Assembly: GCF_900110995.1 (NCBI RefSeq)
Contig: NZ_FOJF01000002.1
Coordinates: 1,054,001-1,118,000, forward strand
Direction: 5' to 3'
DNA length: 64,000 bases
Origin: Chitinophaga sp. YR573
GTDB lineage: Bacteria > Bacteroidota > Bacteroidia > Chitinophagales > Chitinophagaceae
The notes under the pieces were generated by a model, which worked only from the letters and a program-made list of their open reading frames with translations, was not told the DNA's origin and made no database searches. How positions within the stretch are numbered: position 1 is the stretch's first letter; each line of letters starts with the position of its first letter. The translations under genes were made by a program, and so were the position numbers. Of the stretch, positions 51,804 through 60,918 are shown piece after piece.

Positions 51804-53339
51804 TTAAGCCGTAATATTATCCAGCTGTGGTTCCTGAACATTTTCAGTTTCCTTGGATGTCAGCACCCTCAGCTTAGCTATTTCCAGTTGATGCAATTGT
51901 TTTTGCAGCTCTGTCCGGACTTCTCTATACGCAGGATCATATGCCAGGTTGGTATATTCAGAAGGATCATTTACCAGATCATACAGCTCATACTGGTTGT
52001 AATAAGCGCCCGCCGCATCAAAATAATAAGTAAACTTCCATTTCTCCGTACGGATACACCGGATACGATTGGCTGCATTTACTACAGACCACTGATTGTT
52101 GGAACCTGCCTTTGTATCATCATAAGTAAATAATATACTATCCTGTACAGGAGTGCCATCCTGCATGATTGGCAACAGGCTGGTACCTGCAAGTCCTGCA
52201 GGAGGGTTTGATACATTGGCAATCTCCATAAACGTAGGCATGATATCTACCAGCGTAGCCAGGGCCATTGATTGCTGAATAGGGTGACCTGAAAATAAAA
52301 CAGGGTTGGATATGACGAGTGGAACCCTCAATGCTTCTTCATAAGCCACAAAGGTTTTCTGCCGCAGTCCCCCATGTGCAAGTCCCATTTCTCCATGGTC
52401 TGAGGTAAAGGTGACGATAGCAGATTCAGCCAGACCGCTAGCATACAATTCTTTGATCAGGTTACCGATCTCTTTGTCAACCAGGGTTAACAGAGATCCA
52501 TAAAAATTTATGTAATCTAACTTTTGTTCAATGGTAGGCAAAGCTCCTAATGAAGTATCCATCCCTAATAAGATTTGTTCCTGTGCCATTGGTTTTTTAT
52601 TGGCCAGTAAATGCTCATTCACGGTGTCGGGCAATCCGATTTCCCTTCCCGACCAGCTATCAGAATGATATCCTGAGGTTCCTGCTGTTTTAGGATAAGC
52701 CAATACATCATGGGGATTCACCAGCGATACGATGAGGCAATAGGGTTTGTGGTTGCCTGCTGCCCTTTCCGCTTTTACCCCCTGCAGGTATTTGATCGCT
52801 TCTGCCACATACCTGGCGTCATGGTTGGCAAATCCTCCACCAAAATTTAAGGGATTCACATCTTCTCCTGCATCCGGCGCTACCCAACCCATGGCACCAA
52901 ACAAAGAAATATCCGCAGGTGTCAGGTTATCGTAATTGGTCACGGCACCGTTGCCTGCAACACCTTTACTCATGTGCCATTTACCACGGTACTGCACATC
53001 ATATCCTTCATTCCAGAGCACATTCATTATGTTTGGCAACGATGTACTGAGAGTTGGTTCCGAAGGTGATAAGGGACCACCTATAGTCAGTGTTTGGGAA
53101 ACCTTATGTTTAGCCGGATAAATTCCTGTAAATAAAGTTGTCCGGCTGGGTGAGCACATACAGGTATTACAGAAAGCCCTGTCGAAACTGAAACCGTTCT
53201 TTTTGAGAAAGGTAAGCGTGGGGAGATTTTCCTCCTCCCATCCCGGTGGGAAATGTTGAGTAGCCCGTTGCTCGTCAGTAATGATGAGGATGATGTCTGG
53301 CTGTTTGCCAAGTTGTGCTAATTTCTTTTTGAGGTCCAT
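51804..53339 (-). CDS. Formylglycine-type sulfatase
   Basis: This 511-residue protein has the sulfatase signature CSPSRTTLFTG, in which the Cys is converted to formylglycine, early IITDEQR for metal binding, GKWHMSKG, and FTSDHGEMGLAHG for the second set of ligands. It removes sulfate esters from a carbohydrate or other substrate. It lacks a signal peptide, unlike the other hydrolases of the locus, so it may act on imported sugars in the cytoplasm. It is the last gene of the minus-strand operon, 86 bp behind the GH78 gene. Confidence 0.92.
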   Translation of the reverse strand: MDLKKKLAQLGKQPDIILIITDEQRATQHFPPGWEEENLPTLTFLKKNGFSFDRAFCNTCMCSPSRTTLFTGIYPAKHKVSQTLTIGGPLSPSEPTLSTSLPNIMNVLWNEGYDVQYRGKWHMSKGVAGNGAVTNYDNLTPADISLFGAMGWVAPDAGEDVNPLNFGGGFANHDARYVAEAIKYLQGVKAERAAGNHKPYCLIVSLVNPHDVLAYPKTAGTSGYHSDSWSGREIGLPDTVNEHLLANKKPMAQEQILLGMDTSLGALPTIEQKLDYINFYGSLLTLVDKEIGNLIKELYASGLAESAIVTFTSDHGEMGLAHGGLRQKTFVAYEEALRVPLVISNPVLFSGHPIQQSMALATLVDIMPTFMEIANVSNPPAGLAGTSLLPIMQDGTPVQDSILFTYDDTKAGSNNQWSVVNAANRIRCIRTEKWKFTYYFDAAGAYYNQYELYDLVNDPSEYTNLAYDPAYREVRTELQKQLHQLEIAKLRVLTSKETENVQEPQLDNITA

Positions 53340-53425
53340 GGTTTAATGTGTTTTTTGAGGAATATCAGTTACTCCACTTATTAACTGAATATTTCTCTTT
53401 TTGTTCAAAAACACACCATATAAAT

Positions 53426-55744
53426 TTAAATCACAAATGAGTTAGCACCAGCTTTAAGCAGATATGTTTTAGCTTTCCATACAAATATTCCGGACGTTTT
53501 TAAAGGCAGACTGATATTGATTTTCCACTTGCTGCCCTCTAAAATATATTTAACAGCGACTTTCCCATCAGGATGGGGAATCTCTCCATCTACTTTTGTT
53601 AAAGTACCTAAATGTGGTTCAATCTTTATTTTACTGAAACCCGGTGCATAGCTGTCGATACCTAAAACAGTACGATAGAACTCGATATTAGGACTAGCAC
53701 CCCAGGCATGGCAATCAGAGCGGGTAGTGTTGATATCTGAATATTCAGCCCAGGTAGTAAGCCCCATAGCTATATTTTCACGCCAGATACCCAGCCAGCT
53801 CATATAATCATTTCCACGGCCAGCTTTTATCAGTGCCTGATTCAGGTAGTATTTAAAATAAACAGTGCATTGAGTTAAAGTTTTATCATTCAAGAGTCCG
53901 TTAACTACAGCAGGCATATCCGTTTCGCTTACCATGCCTGTAAGTATGGCCAGTGAATTAGCATGCTGTGAGTAGCCATTTTTTTCTTTAGTATCGGCAT
54001 ACAATTTTTTAACCGGGTCCCAGTACTTATGCTGTATAGTAGTCTTTAACTGTGCGGTTTTCTGATTATATATACGGGCATAATCAGAAAGGCCAATTTG
54101 AGCTTCCATTTCCGCAGCCCACTGGTATGCCCAGAGTAATTGCAGGTCATAAATAGCCGCGCTACCGTCCGCGCCTTTGACATCGCCAGCCAGATTGCCA
54201 GCCCAGTCTACAAACGCCCAGTAAGGGGTATTTTTCACTGAACCATCAGGTTGCTGATATTTGCTGAAAAAATCCAGTATGGCTCTTTCCCCAACCAGTT
54301 TATTTTTAATAAAGTCATTATCGCCCCGGTACATCCAGTAATCATGCAGCATGCAGATGTACCATAGCGAAAACGTGGATATGATCTGTGTGCCTTTGGT
54401 AGGGTAACAGCTTTTGGTAATGCCTTCGGCTAAACGTGAATGATCGATTTGTGTGAGGGCATTACGTGCCAGCCTGTCATCGCTGGTATTATAGTAAGAT
54501 ATCAGGGCTTGTATACGTGTATCGCCAATGTATTGCAGTTGCTCATAGTAAGGGCAGTCTGTATAAGATTCCCAGGCATTGAGCCGCGCTGTACGCCAGC
54601 CAATATCCAGTATCTGTTTTATTTCGTTGTTATCTGTGTTAAATGTTGCTGTTTGTTTAAAAGGATAACCTGTGAAAGTGCCATAAATATCGTCCAGGAC
54701 AAGCGGGTCATTTTTGGTTTGTACCAGTAACCTGATGTAACGATAGGTGCGGAAGTTGAGAGTTGTAAATGTCTGTCCTTTGTTACCGTCTGCTATCAGG
54801 CTGTCTATTCGCCCTACAAACTGTTTGCCGGTTATATCATTACGGTTACCTTTACTGTCTTTATTGAAAAGTGCTTCGGCATAACCTAATGAAATGCCGG
54901 CGTCCCTGCCACCGCTGAAATTAAGCGTTACATAGGCGTTTGTTTCAAAAGTCTGGTCCAGCAATAAAGCGATGCTTGTATTGGCGGGTATAGTTACCGA
55001 CGTCTTTTTTTCGGGGAAGGCTTGCGGAACGGTAATACCAACAGCACTGCGTAATGCAGGAATACGCTGGTAAGTCATTTCCATTGGTGGCAGTGTTGAA
55101 GGCACCAGTGCCCAGTCGATCCCCCATGCCGTACCTTTCAGTTTTCCGTCCATCACTTTTGCTGCAAGAGGCCATGTACTATCATCATAAGATAAGGCTG
55201 TCCAATCACCTTTAACCGCCTGATTCATATCTACCATTTCACCTTTGCTGGCAGCAAAAAACCAACCCGGAACAGGCATATGTCCTGCATCGCGAAAGCA
55301 TTTCCAGGTATTATCAGTATTCAGTATTTCTTCTGTTTGTGAATTGCCCTGCAGAATAAAACCTGTACGATTGCTGATCTGTGCTTCGGGACGGTATTGC
55401 GCTTCATTCCAAACGAGCGCAGCTATGATGTTTTTTCCTGCAGAGAGATATGGTGCAAGATCAACTGTTTCGTAATTCCAGAAATAGGTGTCACCACGCG
55501 CCGGGCCAAGCGAAACTAAAACACCATTCACATATAGTTTATAACGGTTATCTGCGGATACATGAACTATATAAGAAGCTGGCTTAGTATCCAGGTTAAT
55601 ACTTTTGCGGAAGTAATAAACACCGTATTCAGTGCCAGGATCGTTGGGAGCAGCTATCCAGCTGGAATTCCATATCTTGTCCGGAGATTGGGCATAATTG
55701 TTTGTTGCCAGTAAAACTAATATTACAATGAGAACGTGTTTCAT
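53426..55744 (-). CDS. GH78 alpha-L-rhamnosidase
   Basis: The 772-residue enzyme has a signal peptide (to NYAQ), N-terminal jelly-roll domains (about 20-360), the (alpha/alpha)6 barrel and a C-terminal beta domain (WGASPNIEFYRTVLGI). The acidic catalytic set is present: DCPYYEQLQYIGD gives D396, E401 and D408, which match the positions of the known GH78 active-site acids, and TTWAEYSD gives the later Glu. It cleaves terminal alpha-L-rhamnose in the periplasm or outside. It follows the GH2 gene by 25 bp. Confidence 0.9.
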   Translation of the reverse strand: MKHVLIVILVLLATNNYAQSPDKIWNSSWIAAPNDPGTEYGVYYFRKSINLDTKPASYIVHVSADNRYKLYVNGVLVSLGPARGDTYFWNYETVDLAPYLSAGKNIIAALVWNEAQYRPEAQISNRTGFILQGNSQTEEILNTDNTWKCFRDAGHMPVPGWFFAASKGEMVDMNQAVKGDWTALSYDDSTWPLAAKVMDGKLKGTAWGIDWALVPSTLPPMEMTYQRIPALRSAVGITVPQAFPEKKTSVTIPANTSIALLLDQTFETNAYVTLNFSGGRDAGISLGYAEALFNKDSKGNRNDITGKQFVGRIDSLIADGNKGQTFTTLNFRTYRYIRLLVQTKNDPLVLDDIYGTFTGYPFKQTATFNTDNNEIKQILDIGWRTARLNAWESYTDCPYYEQLQYIGDTRIQALISYYNTSDDRLARNALTQIDHSRLAEGITKSCYPTKGTQIISTFSLWYICMLHDYWMYRGDNDFIKNKLVGERAILDFFSKYQQPDGSVKNTPYWAFVDWAGNLAGDVKGADGSAAIYDLQLLWAYQWAAEMEAQIGLSDYARIYNQKTAQLKTTIQHKYWDPVKKLYADTKEKNGYSQHANSLAILTGMVSETDMPAVVNGLLNDKTLTQCTVYFKYYLNQALIKAGRGNDYMSWLGIWRENIAMGLTTWAEYSDINTTRSDCHAWGASPNIEFYRTVLGIDSYAPGFSKIKIEPHLGTLTKVDGEIPHPDGKVAVKYILEGSKWKINISLPLKTSGIFVWKAKTYLLKAGANSFVI

Positions 55745-55769
55745 TACAAGGAATTAATTGGATGTATAA

Positions 55770-58295
55770 TTATTCATTATATGCTTTCGCATCAAGTTTG
55801 TATCCGTTTTTTAACTGAGCGGAGGATACCTCTATCTGCACTTGCTTTTTCTCTCCCTGCATCAGCGTAAAGTAAGAATCATTGATCAATACTGGTAGTA
55901 TTTGTTTCCCGTTATTATCCAGTAGCTGTACCCGTATGCCTACAGCGGCTGATTGCTTTGATTGATTAGAAACGGTATAAGTTACCCCCTCGCTGGTTTT
56001 CAATGGGGCACTGATAGAAATCCTTACTGCCGGTAGTGCATTCAACGAAGTATAGTTCCCAACCCAGTAAGTATTTTCTGATAACAACTGACCATTATCT
56101 GCATATAAATTCAAACGAAGAAAGTAAAGACCCGCTGTATCAGTAAGCATAATAAAAGCATCTTTCACAGAACTCGCGTTTACCACTAAGTTTGTTTTCT
56201 TCGCATATTGTCTCACAGCTCTACCATCCGCATTATAAACCGTTGCAGATGCAGTCAGATTATGAAATGAACAGTTTTTATTATTAATCACCTTCACCAT
56301 TTTAGACGCAGGGTTCCATTGGATATGCATGGGTTCACAGGCAGATTTAGCCCCGAAATAAGCACCTGTGAGATCATAGTAATAATCATAAGTCTGCCAG
56401 ATCATAGAAGGATACGCAGACTGGCTCATCCAGATCAGTATTCCGGAGGCGTCATTCCACATATGATCGTTCCATGCTTCAAACATGGCTTTCATCGTTT
56501 CGAGGTTCAGCAGCTGTGCTTTCTTACAAAAATCTTCCAATGATACTGCTTGTCCATAACTTTTATTAATATCATTGATATACTTTACGGGATCGGCTCC
56601 TCCTCCCATTGCACCGTCTGTGCTGAAGAAATGCCTTGCCCACATATTGTCTTTGCTGTTTACAGAATCCGGAGTAGGAGCTACCCAGTAATTTTGCGGC
56701 ATGAATTTTTTGAAGCTCTCAGGATTGACAAATGTGGCCATACCCAGTTCACTGCGCATCCCCCAGCTATTTGTAGAGAAAAGGTAGCCATTATGCGGAT
56801 CAGTAAAATAACTCTTAGGATCTATATTCGCCCATATACCGCTACCTGAGAGATTTTTGCTGCCACCATGAATAGAGAAATTCGGGTTGGCTACACCGGC
56901 ATTGGAACGGGGGAGGTATAGTCTGTAATCACCGTCATAGGTATGGATGGCATTAGTGATAACGTTGCTGAGGTCACCATCCGGATTACCACCAGGTACG
57001 CCTTCATTAGCACCACACCATATAACAATGGAAGGATGGTTCCTGAACTTTTTGAGCTTTTCAATCACGTTATCCTCAAACATATGCAGGCTATCTATAC
57101 CGCCCATGTTATTCAGCCAGAAATCATCCCATACCATGATACCGTATTGATCACAGTATTCATAAAACGCATTGTCTGTAATTTCCCCTGTCCAGTTGCG
57201 GATCATATTAAAGTTCATGGCCTGATGCAGGCGAATACGGGTCTCGTAATCCTTTCCTCTTACTTTCAGCATATAATCAGACATCCCCCAGTTCCCACCT
57301 TTTAACAAAACAGGTACCTGGTTGATGTATACCCGCATAGGGCCATTCAGAGAAGTAGTATCAGCAGATATTTTCCTGATACCAAAGGACTGGCTAATCG
57401 TCGCTGTTTCAAACGATAATTTACAATCGTACAAAAATTGCTGACCATAACCATTAGGCCACCAGAGATGCGGATGTTGCATATACTGTGGCTGCAGATT
57501 AATTTCCTGACTACTTCCTGCTGCCAGTGTCACTTCGCTGCTGCTAATGATAATATTCCCTGGAGAAATCACTGCTTTTAATTTCCCGGTAACAGCAACA
57601 GGAGAGGAGTTCATCACCTGTGCAGATACCCTGATCGTTGCAGCATTAGTATCCGGCATATCCGCACGTATCCAGGGATCAGTGATACTCACAGGACCAG
57701 TAACCGTCAAGGCCACGGTATCAGTAATCCCGCTGTTTAGTCCGGGTACTGCCGGCATCCAGTCCCAGCTGCCGCTACAAATGTAGGTAGGGCTTTCCCA
57801 ATTGGCAAGACCATGATCAAACTTAGGAGGAGAAACCAATACCGCTATGGCATTGGCACCTTTGGTGTTCAGCAGATTAGTGATATCATAGATTCCCCGT
57901 TGTATATGCCCATGCAGGTAACCAATCTGTTTTCCATTGAACCAGATGTCAGCGTATTTATTGATCCCATTAAATTTCAGCCATACCCGCTGATTATTCT
58001 TAACCGTCATAGCCGGAAATTCAGTCCGGTACCAGAAAGGCTGGTTATATTTTTCTTTATCAACATGATAGATGTTATCCCCGTAATCCGGATCTTTTTC
58101 TTTACCTGCTCTTACATAAGCATAAAATACAGTACCGGGTACTATTGCCGGGATCCAGTTTTTATCCGCAAATCCCGCAGTAGCAATGGCTGAAGGCTGG
58201 CTTTGTATAACAGGACTTATTCTCCAATGAAGCTGCTGACTATATAATGAACTACCGGTAACATGGAATAATAGCAACAACGCAATTGACTTCAT
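55770..58295 (-). CDS. GH2 beta-mannosidase-type enzyme
   Basis: Starting at 58295 gives a signal peptide (MKSIALLLLFHVTGSSLYSQ); the frame to 58355 would cross an operator-like site. The 841-residue protein has the GH2 sugar-binding sandwich (VWLKFNGINKYADIWFNG), immunoglobulin-like domain and TIM barrel with HPSIVIWCGANEG, where the Glu is the acid/base, and a candidate nucleophile Glu in MRSELGMA. The KGGNWGMSDYMLKVRGKDYE region resembles mannosylglycoprotein endo-beta-mannosidases. It likely removes the beta-linked mannose of N-glycan-like cores. It is the first gene of the GH2-GH78-sulfatase operon. Confidence 0.88.
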   Translation of the reverse strand: MKSIALLLLFHVTGSSLYSQQLHWRISPVIQSQPSAIATAGFADKNWIPAIVPGTVFYAYVRAGKEKDPDYGDNIYHVDKEKYNQPFWYRTEFPAMTVKNNQRVWLKFNGINKYADIWFNGKQIGYLHGHIQRGIYDITNLLNTKGANAIAVLVSPPKFDHGLANWESPTYICSGSWDWMPAVPGLNSGITDTVALTVTGPVSITDPWIRADMPDTNAATIRVSAQVMNSSPVAVTGKLKAVISPGNIIISSSEVTLAAGSSQEINLQPQYMQHPHLWWPNGYGQQFLYDCKLSFETATISQSFGIRKISADTTSLNGPMRVYINQVPVLLKGGNWGMSDYMLKVRGKDYETRIRLHQAMNFNMIRNWTGEITDNAFYEYCDQYGIMVWDDFWLNNMGGIDSLHMFEDNVIEKLKKFRNHPSIVIWCGANEGVPGGNPDGDLSNVITNAIHTYDGDYRLYLPRSNAGVANPNFSIHGGSKNLSGSGIWANIDPKSYFTDPHNGYLFSTNSWGMRSELGMATFVNPESFKKFMPQNYWVAPTPDSVNSKDNMWARHFFSTDGAMGGGADPVKYINDINKSYGQAVSLEDFCKKAQLLNLETMKAMFEAWNDHMWNDASGILIWMSQSAYPSMIWQTYDYYYDLTGAYFGAKSACEPMHIQWNPASKMVKVINNKNCSFHNLTASATVYNADGRAVRQYAKKTNLVVNASSVKDAFIMLTDTAGLYFLRLNLYADNGQLLSENTYWVGNYTSLNALPAVRISISAPLKTSEGVTYTVSNQSKQSAAVGIRVQLLDNNGKQILPVLINDSYFTLMQGEKKQVQIEVSSAQLKNGYKLDAKAYNE

Positions 58296-58330
58296 AAGGT
58301 GGTAAATGTTTTCACAATAATAGAATATTT

Positions 58331-58348
58331 TGCTAAACCGGTTTAGTA
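58331..58348. promoter_or_regulatory. LacI-type operator, GH2 side
   Basis: TGCTAAACCGGTTTAGTA is a near-perfect palindrome with a CCGG centre, as in LacI-family sites. It lies 35 bp before the GH2 start and has a twin at 58465-58482. Confidence 0.65.
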
Positions 58349-58464
58349 ATAACAAAAATAAAATTTCACTCCCCCTTTAAACAATTAATAATTAACAATA
58401 ATATACATTATTAAAATAATAATTTGTTAATAGCCTTGTACAGTAAATTCTTTTATGTTTTATT

Positions 58465-58482
58465 TGCTAAATCAGTTTAGCA
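58465..58482. promoter_or_regulatory. LacI-type operator, GH38 side
   Basis: TGCTAAATCAGTTTAGCA shares both 7-base half sites with the copy at 58331-58348 (one base differs). It lies 12 bp before the GH38 start, where a bound protein would block transcription or initiation. Centres are 134 bp apart, which would allow looping. Confidence 0.65.
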
Positions 58483-58494
58483 TATTCCACGTAT

Positions 58495-60918
58495 ATGAAA
58501 AGTATCCTTTCTCTGCTATCGGCCTGTGTTTGGTGGATTTGTTTTTCTTCGCAGGCAATAGCGCAGAAGGTCTGGTATATCGATGGCTATCACGGCGGTG
58601 TATGGGGACATTACCCCGATTGGAACACCCGTTTCATGGCAAACCAGTTACAAAAACACCCTCAGTGGAATATAAATATTGAAATTGAACCGGAGACATG
58701 GGACAGTGCCATGGTGATAGACCCGGCAGCTTACCAGGATTTCAGGAAGTTATTTGCCGAAGGCAGGATAGAATATGTCAATCCTTCCTATGCCCAGAGC
58801 TACAATTTTAACATCTCTGGAGAAAGTATTATCCGGCAGTTCCAGTATGGTATGCATAAATTAAAACAACATTTTCCTGATATCGTTTTTTCTACCTATT
58901 CCTCTGAAGAACCCTGTTTTACCAGTTCTCTGCCGCAAATACTGAAATCACTGGGTTTCAGATATGCATCTCTGAAAAATCCGAATACCTGTTTTGGCGG
59001 ATATACAAGAGCTCACGGCGGAGAGCTGGTGAACTGGACAGGGCCGGATGGTACTGCTATCCTTACTTCACCCCGTTATGCAATAGAAGCATTGTCTGAT
59101 AAATCCACCTGGCAGACAATCGCATGGAATAATAGTCCGGAATACCTTTCAGCTGCGCAACAGTATGGCATTGCTCATCCCGTAGGAATGACACTGCAGG
59201 ATGCCGGATGGAAAGGTGGTCCTTTTCTGGGAGATAATACGACTTATACAACCTGGCGGAACTATTTTGAAAATATAGCCCTTCATGATAGTGCAACAAC
59301 GTGGAAGGTATCACAGGAAGATGTGCTTGTAAGCCTTGTCTGGGGCTCACAGATTACACAACAACTTGCGCAGCGTGTACGGCTTGCCGAAAATAAAATT
59401 ATACAGTCAGAGAAGATAGCTGCTATGAAAGTATGGAATGGTCATATGGAATGGCCCCGGCAGCTTTTTGATACTGCATGGCGCACCCTGCTGCTGGCGC
59501 AACATCATGATTGCTGGATAGTGCCTTATAACGGTAATCCAGGGGATACCTGGGCAGATAAGGCCGCTAACTGGACAATGGCTACACGTAATATATGCGA
59601 CAGCATTAATAAGACCAGCTTGAACAATCCTGATTATATAACGGTTTATAATACACTGGGAACAGATAGAAAAGAAGTTGTTTTTGCAAACCTGCCTGCC
59701 GGATGGAATGATGCACAGGTTACTGATAGTAAAGGGCACAAAGTGATTTCTCAATTGGTAAAGGATGGTATCTTATTCATGGCAGCAGTTCCTGCTATGG
59801 GAAATTCTGTATACCATCTGCAGCAAAAACAAGCAGCTATTACCGTAAGAAGAACGGGCACAGGTTATTTACTGGAAACAGATCTTTACAAGATAATGAT
59901 AGACACCTTACATGGTGGCATAATTAAAAGTCTTATCGCAAAACATCTGCACAACAAAGAATTTGCAGCAGCCGGTTTTAATGAATTAAGAGGGAATTTT
60001 GATGGTTTCAGGTCATCAATGGAATCGCCTGTAAACGTGACTATTCAGGAGGCCGGCCCACTAAGGATAAAACTGTTGCTCAAAGGATTGATAGCAGGTG
60101 AATCTTTTAAACAGACGATTACATTAACAACAGGAGATCCGAAGATTGATTATAACCTGGAAATAGACTGGAAAGAGAATACAAGTATCGGGCAGCCATT
60201 TGCAAAAGAAAAATATAAATGGGAATTACCAGCCAAACCTTTCTATAACGATAGCTGTAAACTGCTGGCTGTGTTTCCTTCAACATTCAAACAGCAGCAT
60301 GTCTCTAAGGATGCGCCGTTTGATGTGACGGAAAGTAAACTGGAAAATACATTTTATAATAGCTGGGATAGTATTAAGAATAACGTTTTGCTGAACTGGG
60401 TAGATGTTACCGATGGTAAATATGGAATGGCATTGTTCAGCGATCATACAACCAGTTATACGCATGGCGCAAATTTCCCGCTGGGACTGGATATTCAGTA
60501 TTCAGGTATGGGGCTGTGGGGACGTAATTATACCATTGACGGGCCTAGCACTGTTCATTATGCAATCATACCTCATTCCGGTAACTGGGAGCAGGGCAAT
60601 ATCAGTATGGAGAACAATAAATGGAATGAACCACTGCTTGTATTCAGCGGAAACCTGCCTGAAGAATCAATGTTTCAGGTAAACGGAGCACAGGTAACCG
60701 CTGTTGTATGGGAAGAGGATGGCGTGTTGATCAGGCTCTTTAATCCTTCTGCGGGGAACAGTCATGCCAGTCTTTCTTTTACGCAGGAAATTAACAGCGC
60801 TGCTTTGGTGGAACTGAGTGGCAAACAACGTGCAGCTGTTGACGTGATTAAAAAACAGGTACTGCTGGAATTACCTCCTTTCGCTATCCGTACCCTTAAA
60901 ATAAAAAAACTATTATGA
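58495..60918 (+). CDS. GH38-like alpha-mannosidase
   Basis: This 807-residue protein has a signal peptide (to AIAQ) and a GH38 N-terminal domain starting VWYIDGYHGGVWGHYPDW, with a metal-type His, and LLLAQHHDCWIVPY near residue 340. The rest is the beta-rich GH38 C-terminal half. The position that usually holds the nucleophile Asp (IDPFG) aligns with Glu in YSSEEPCFTSSLPQIL, so mechanism or specificity may differ. It is expected to cleave alpha-linked mannose. Its stop overlaps the next start by 4 bp (ATGA), so the two proteins are coupled. Confidence 0.83.
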   Translation: MKSILSLLSACVWWICFSSQAIAQKVWYIDGYHGGVWGHYPDWNTRFMANQLQKHPQWNINIEIEPETWDSAMVIDPAAYQDFRKLFAEGRIEYVNPSYAQSYNFNISGESIIRQFQYGMHKLKQHFPDIVFSTYSSEEPCFTSSLPQILKSLGFRYASLKNPNTCFGGYTRAHGGELVNWTGPDGTAILTSPRYAIEALSDKSTWQTIAWNNSPEYLSAAQQYGIAHPVGMTLQDAGWKGGPFLGDNTTYTTWRNYFENIALHDSATTWKVSQEDVLVSLVWGSQITQQLAQRVRLAENKIIQSEKIAAMKVWNGHMEWPRQLFDTAWRTLLLAQHHDCWIVPYNGNPGDTWADKAANWTMATRNICDSINKTSLNNPDYITVYNTLGTDRKEVVFANLPAGWNDAQVTDSKGHKVISQLVKDGILFMAAVPAMGNSVYHLQQKQAAITVRRTGTGYLLETDLYKIMIDTLHGGIIKSLIAKHLHNKEFAAAGFNELRGNFDGFRSSMESPVNVTIQEAGPLRIKLLLKGLIAGESFKQTITLTTGDPKIDYNLEIDWKENTSIGQPFAKEKYKWELPAKPFYNDSCKLLAVFPSTFKQQHVSKDAPFDVTESKLENTFYNSWDSIKNNVLLNWVDVTDGKYGMALFSDHTTSYTHGANFPLGLDIQYSGMGLWGRNYTIDGPSTVHYAIIPHSGNWEQGNISMENNKWNEPLLVFSGNLPEESMFQVNGAQVTAVVWEEDGVLIRLFNPSAGNSHASLSFTQEINSAALVELSGKQRAAVDVIKKQVLLELPPFAIRTLKIKKLL

